The translations under genes were made by a program, and so were the position numbers. The notes beneath the pieces are model-generated. The model saw only the letters and a program-made list of their open reading frames with translations, searched no databases and had not been told where the DNA came from. 6,223 nucleotides of DNA. It comes from Pseudomonadota bacterium (GTDB taxonomy: Bacteria > Pseudomonadota > Gammaproteobacteria > Steroidobacterales > Woeseiaceae). The stretch is from assembly GCA_022565135.1 (NCBI GenBank), contig JADFKA010000115.1, forward strand, positions 1 through 6,223. The letters are read 5' to 3'. Positions 6,168 through 6,223 of this stretch are shown piece by piece. Within the stretch, counting starts at the first letter, position 1. The number at the start of each line of letters is the position of its first letter.

Positions 6168-6223
6168 CCCGCTCGCACGGAGGTCAACCTTTCGCCTGAG
6201 CCACGACAGGGGGAATCAACTGC
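6168..6223. other. Window tail, no gene visible
   Basis: These 56 bases follow the Gfo/Idh/MocA stop. A Shine-Dalgarno-like GGAGG sits at 6179-6183, but no ATG, GTG or TTG follows at a usable distance. A second purine run, CAGGGGGAA, begins near 6207, and a downstream start could lie just beyond the window. No terminator hairpin is seen, so an operon with a further gene is possible. Confidence 0.3.

Overview
The window looks like a piece of an uncultured, GC-rich proteobacterial genome. A marine gammaproteobacterium of the Woeseia/Steroidobacter type is my best guess, made from the style of the proteins alone and held with low confidence. The last quarter may have a different origin. I see no RNA genes, CRISPR array, insertion sequence or phage genes, and no convincing new defence or mobile system.

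Layout: (1) Positions 2-745, plus strand: the C-terminal part of an FAD-dependent amine/amino-acid oxidoreductase of the PuuB/OrdL type, cut by the left window edge. (2) 794-1852, plus strand: a complete two-domain XdhC/CoxI family protein, 48 bases downstream and probably in the same transcript. (3) 1849-2496, minus strand: a TetR-family repressor whose 3' end overlaps that of the XdhC gene by 4 bases. A short perfect palindrome lies in its upstream region. (4) 2583-4802, minus strand: a large one-pass membrane protein with a degenerate response-regulator receiver domain, a low-complexity linker, one membrane helix, TPR-like helices, a 30-base/10-residue tandem repeat and a C-terminal TonB domain. 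(5) 4803-4976: a divergent intergenic stretch with a small inverted repeat. (6) 4977-6167, plus strand: a Gfo/Idh/MocA oxidoreductase with a Tat-like N-terminus and a replaced catalytic EKP motif. (7) 6168-6223: a short tail with a Shine-Dalgarno-like GGAGG and no visible start codon.

How the parts may work together: the oxidoreductase and the XdhC protein fit a small amine or purine/nitrogen catabolic unit, and the neighbouring TetR regulator could control itself and perhaps nearby genes. The TonB-like protein probably couples a cytoplasmic domain to the periplasm or outer membrane. The Gfo/Idh/MocA gene has no evident link to the rest. Its isoleucine codon use (17 ATC, 2 ATT, counted by hand) differs from the oxidoreductase (6 ATC, 9 ATT, 2 ATA) and the XdhC gene (12 ATC, 8 ATT). 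The TonB-like reading frame also has no standard start codon where its protein-like sequence appears to begin. Together these make a recombination point, transferred segment or assembly join near 4860-4976 worth testing.
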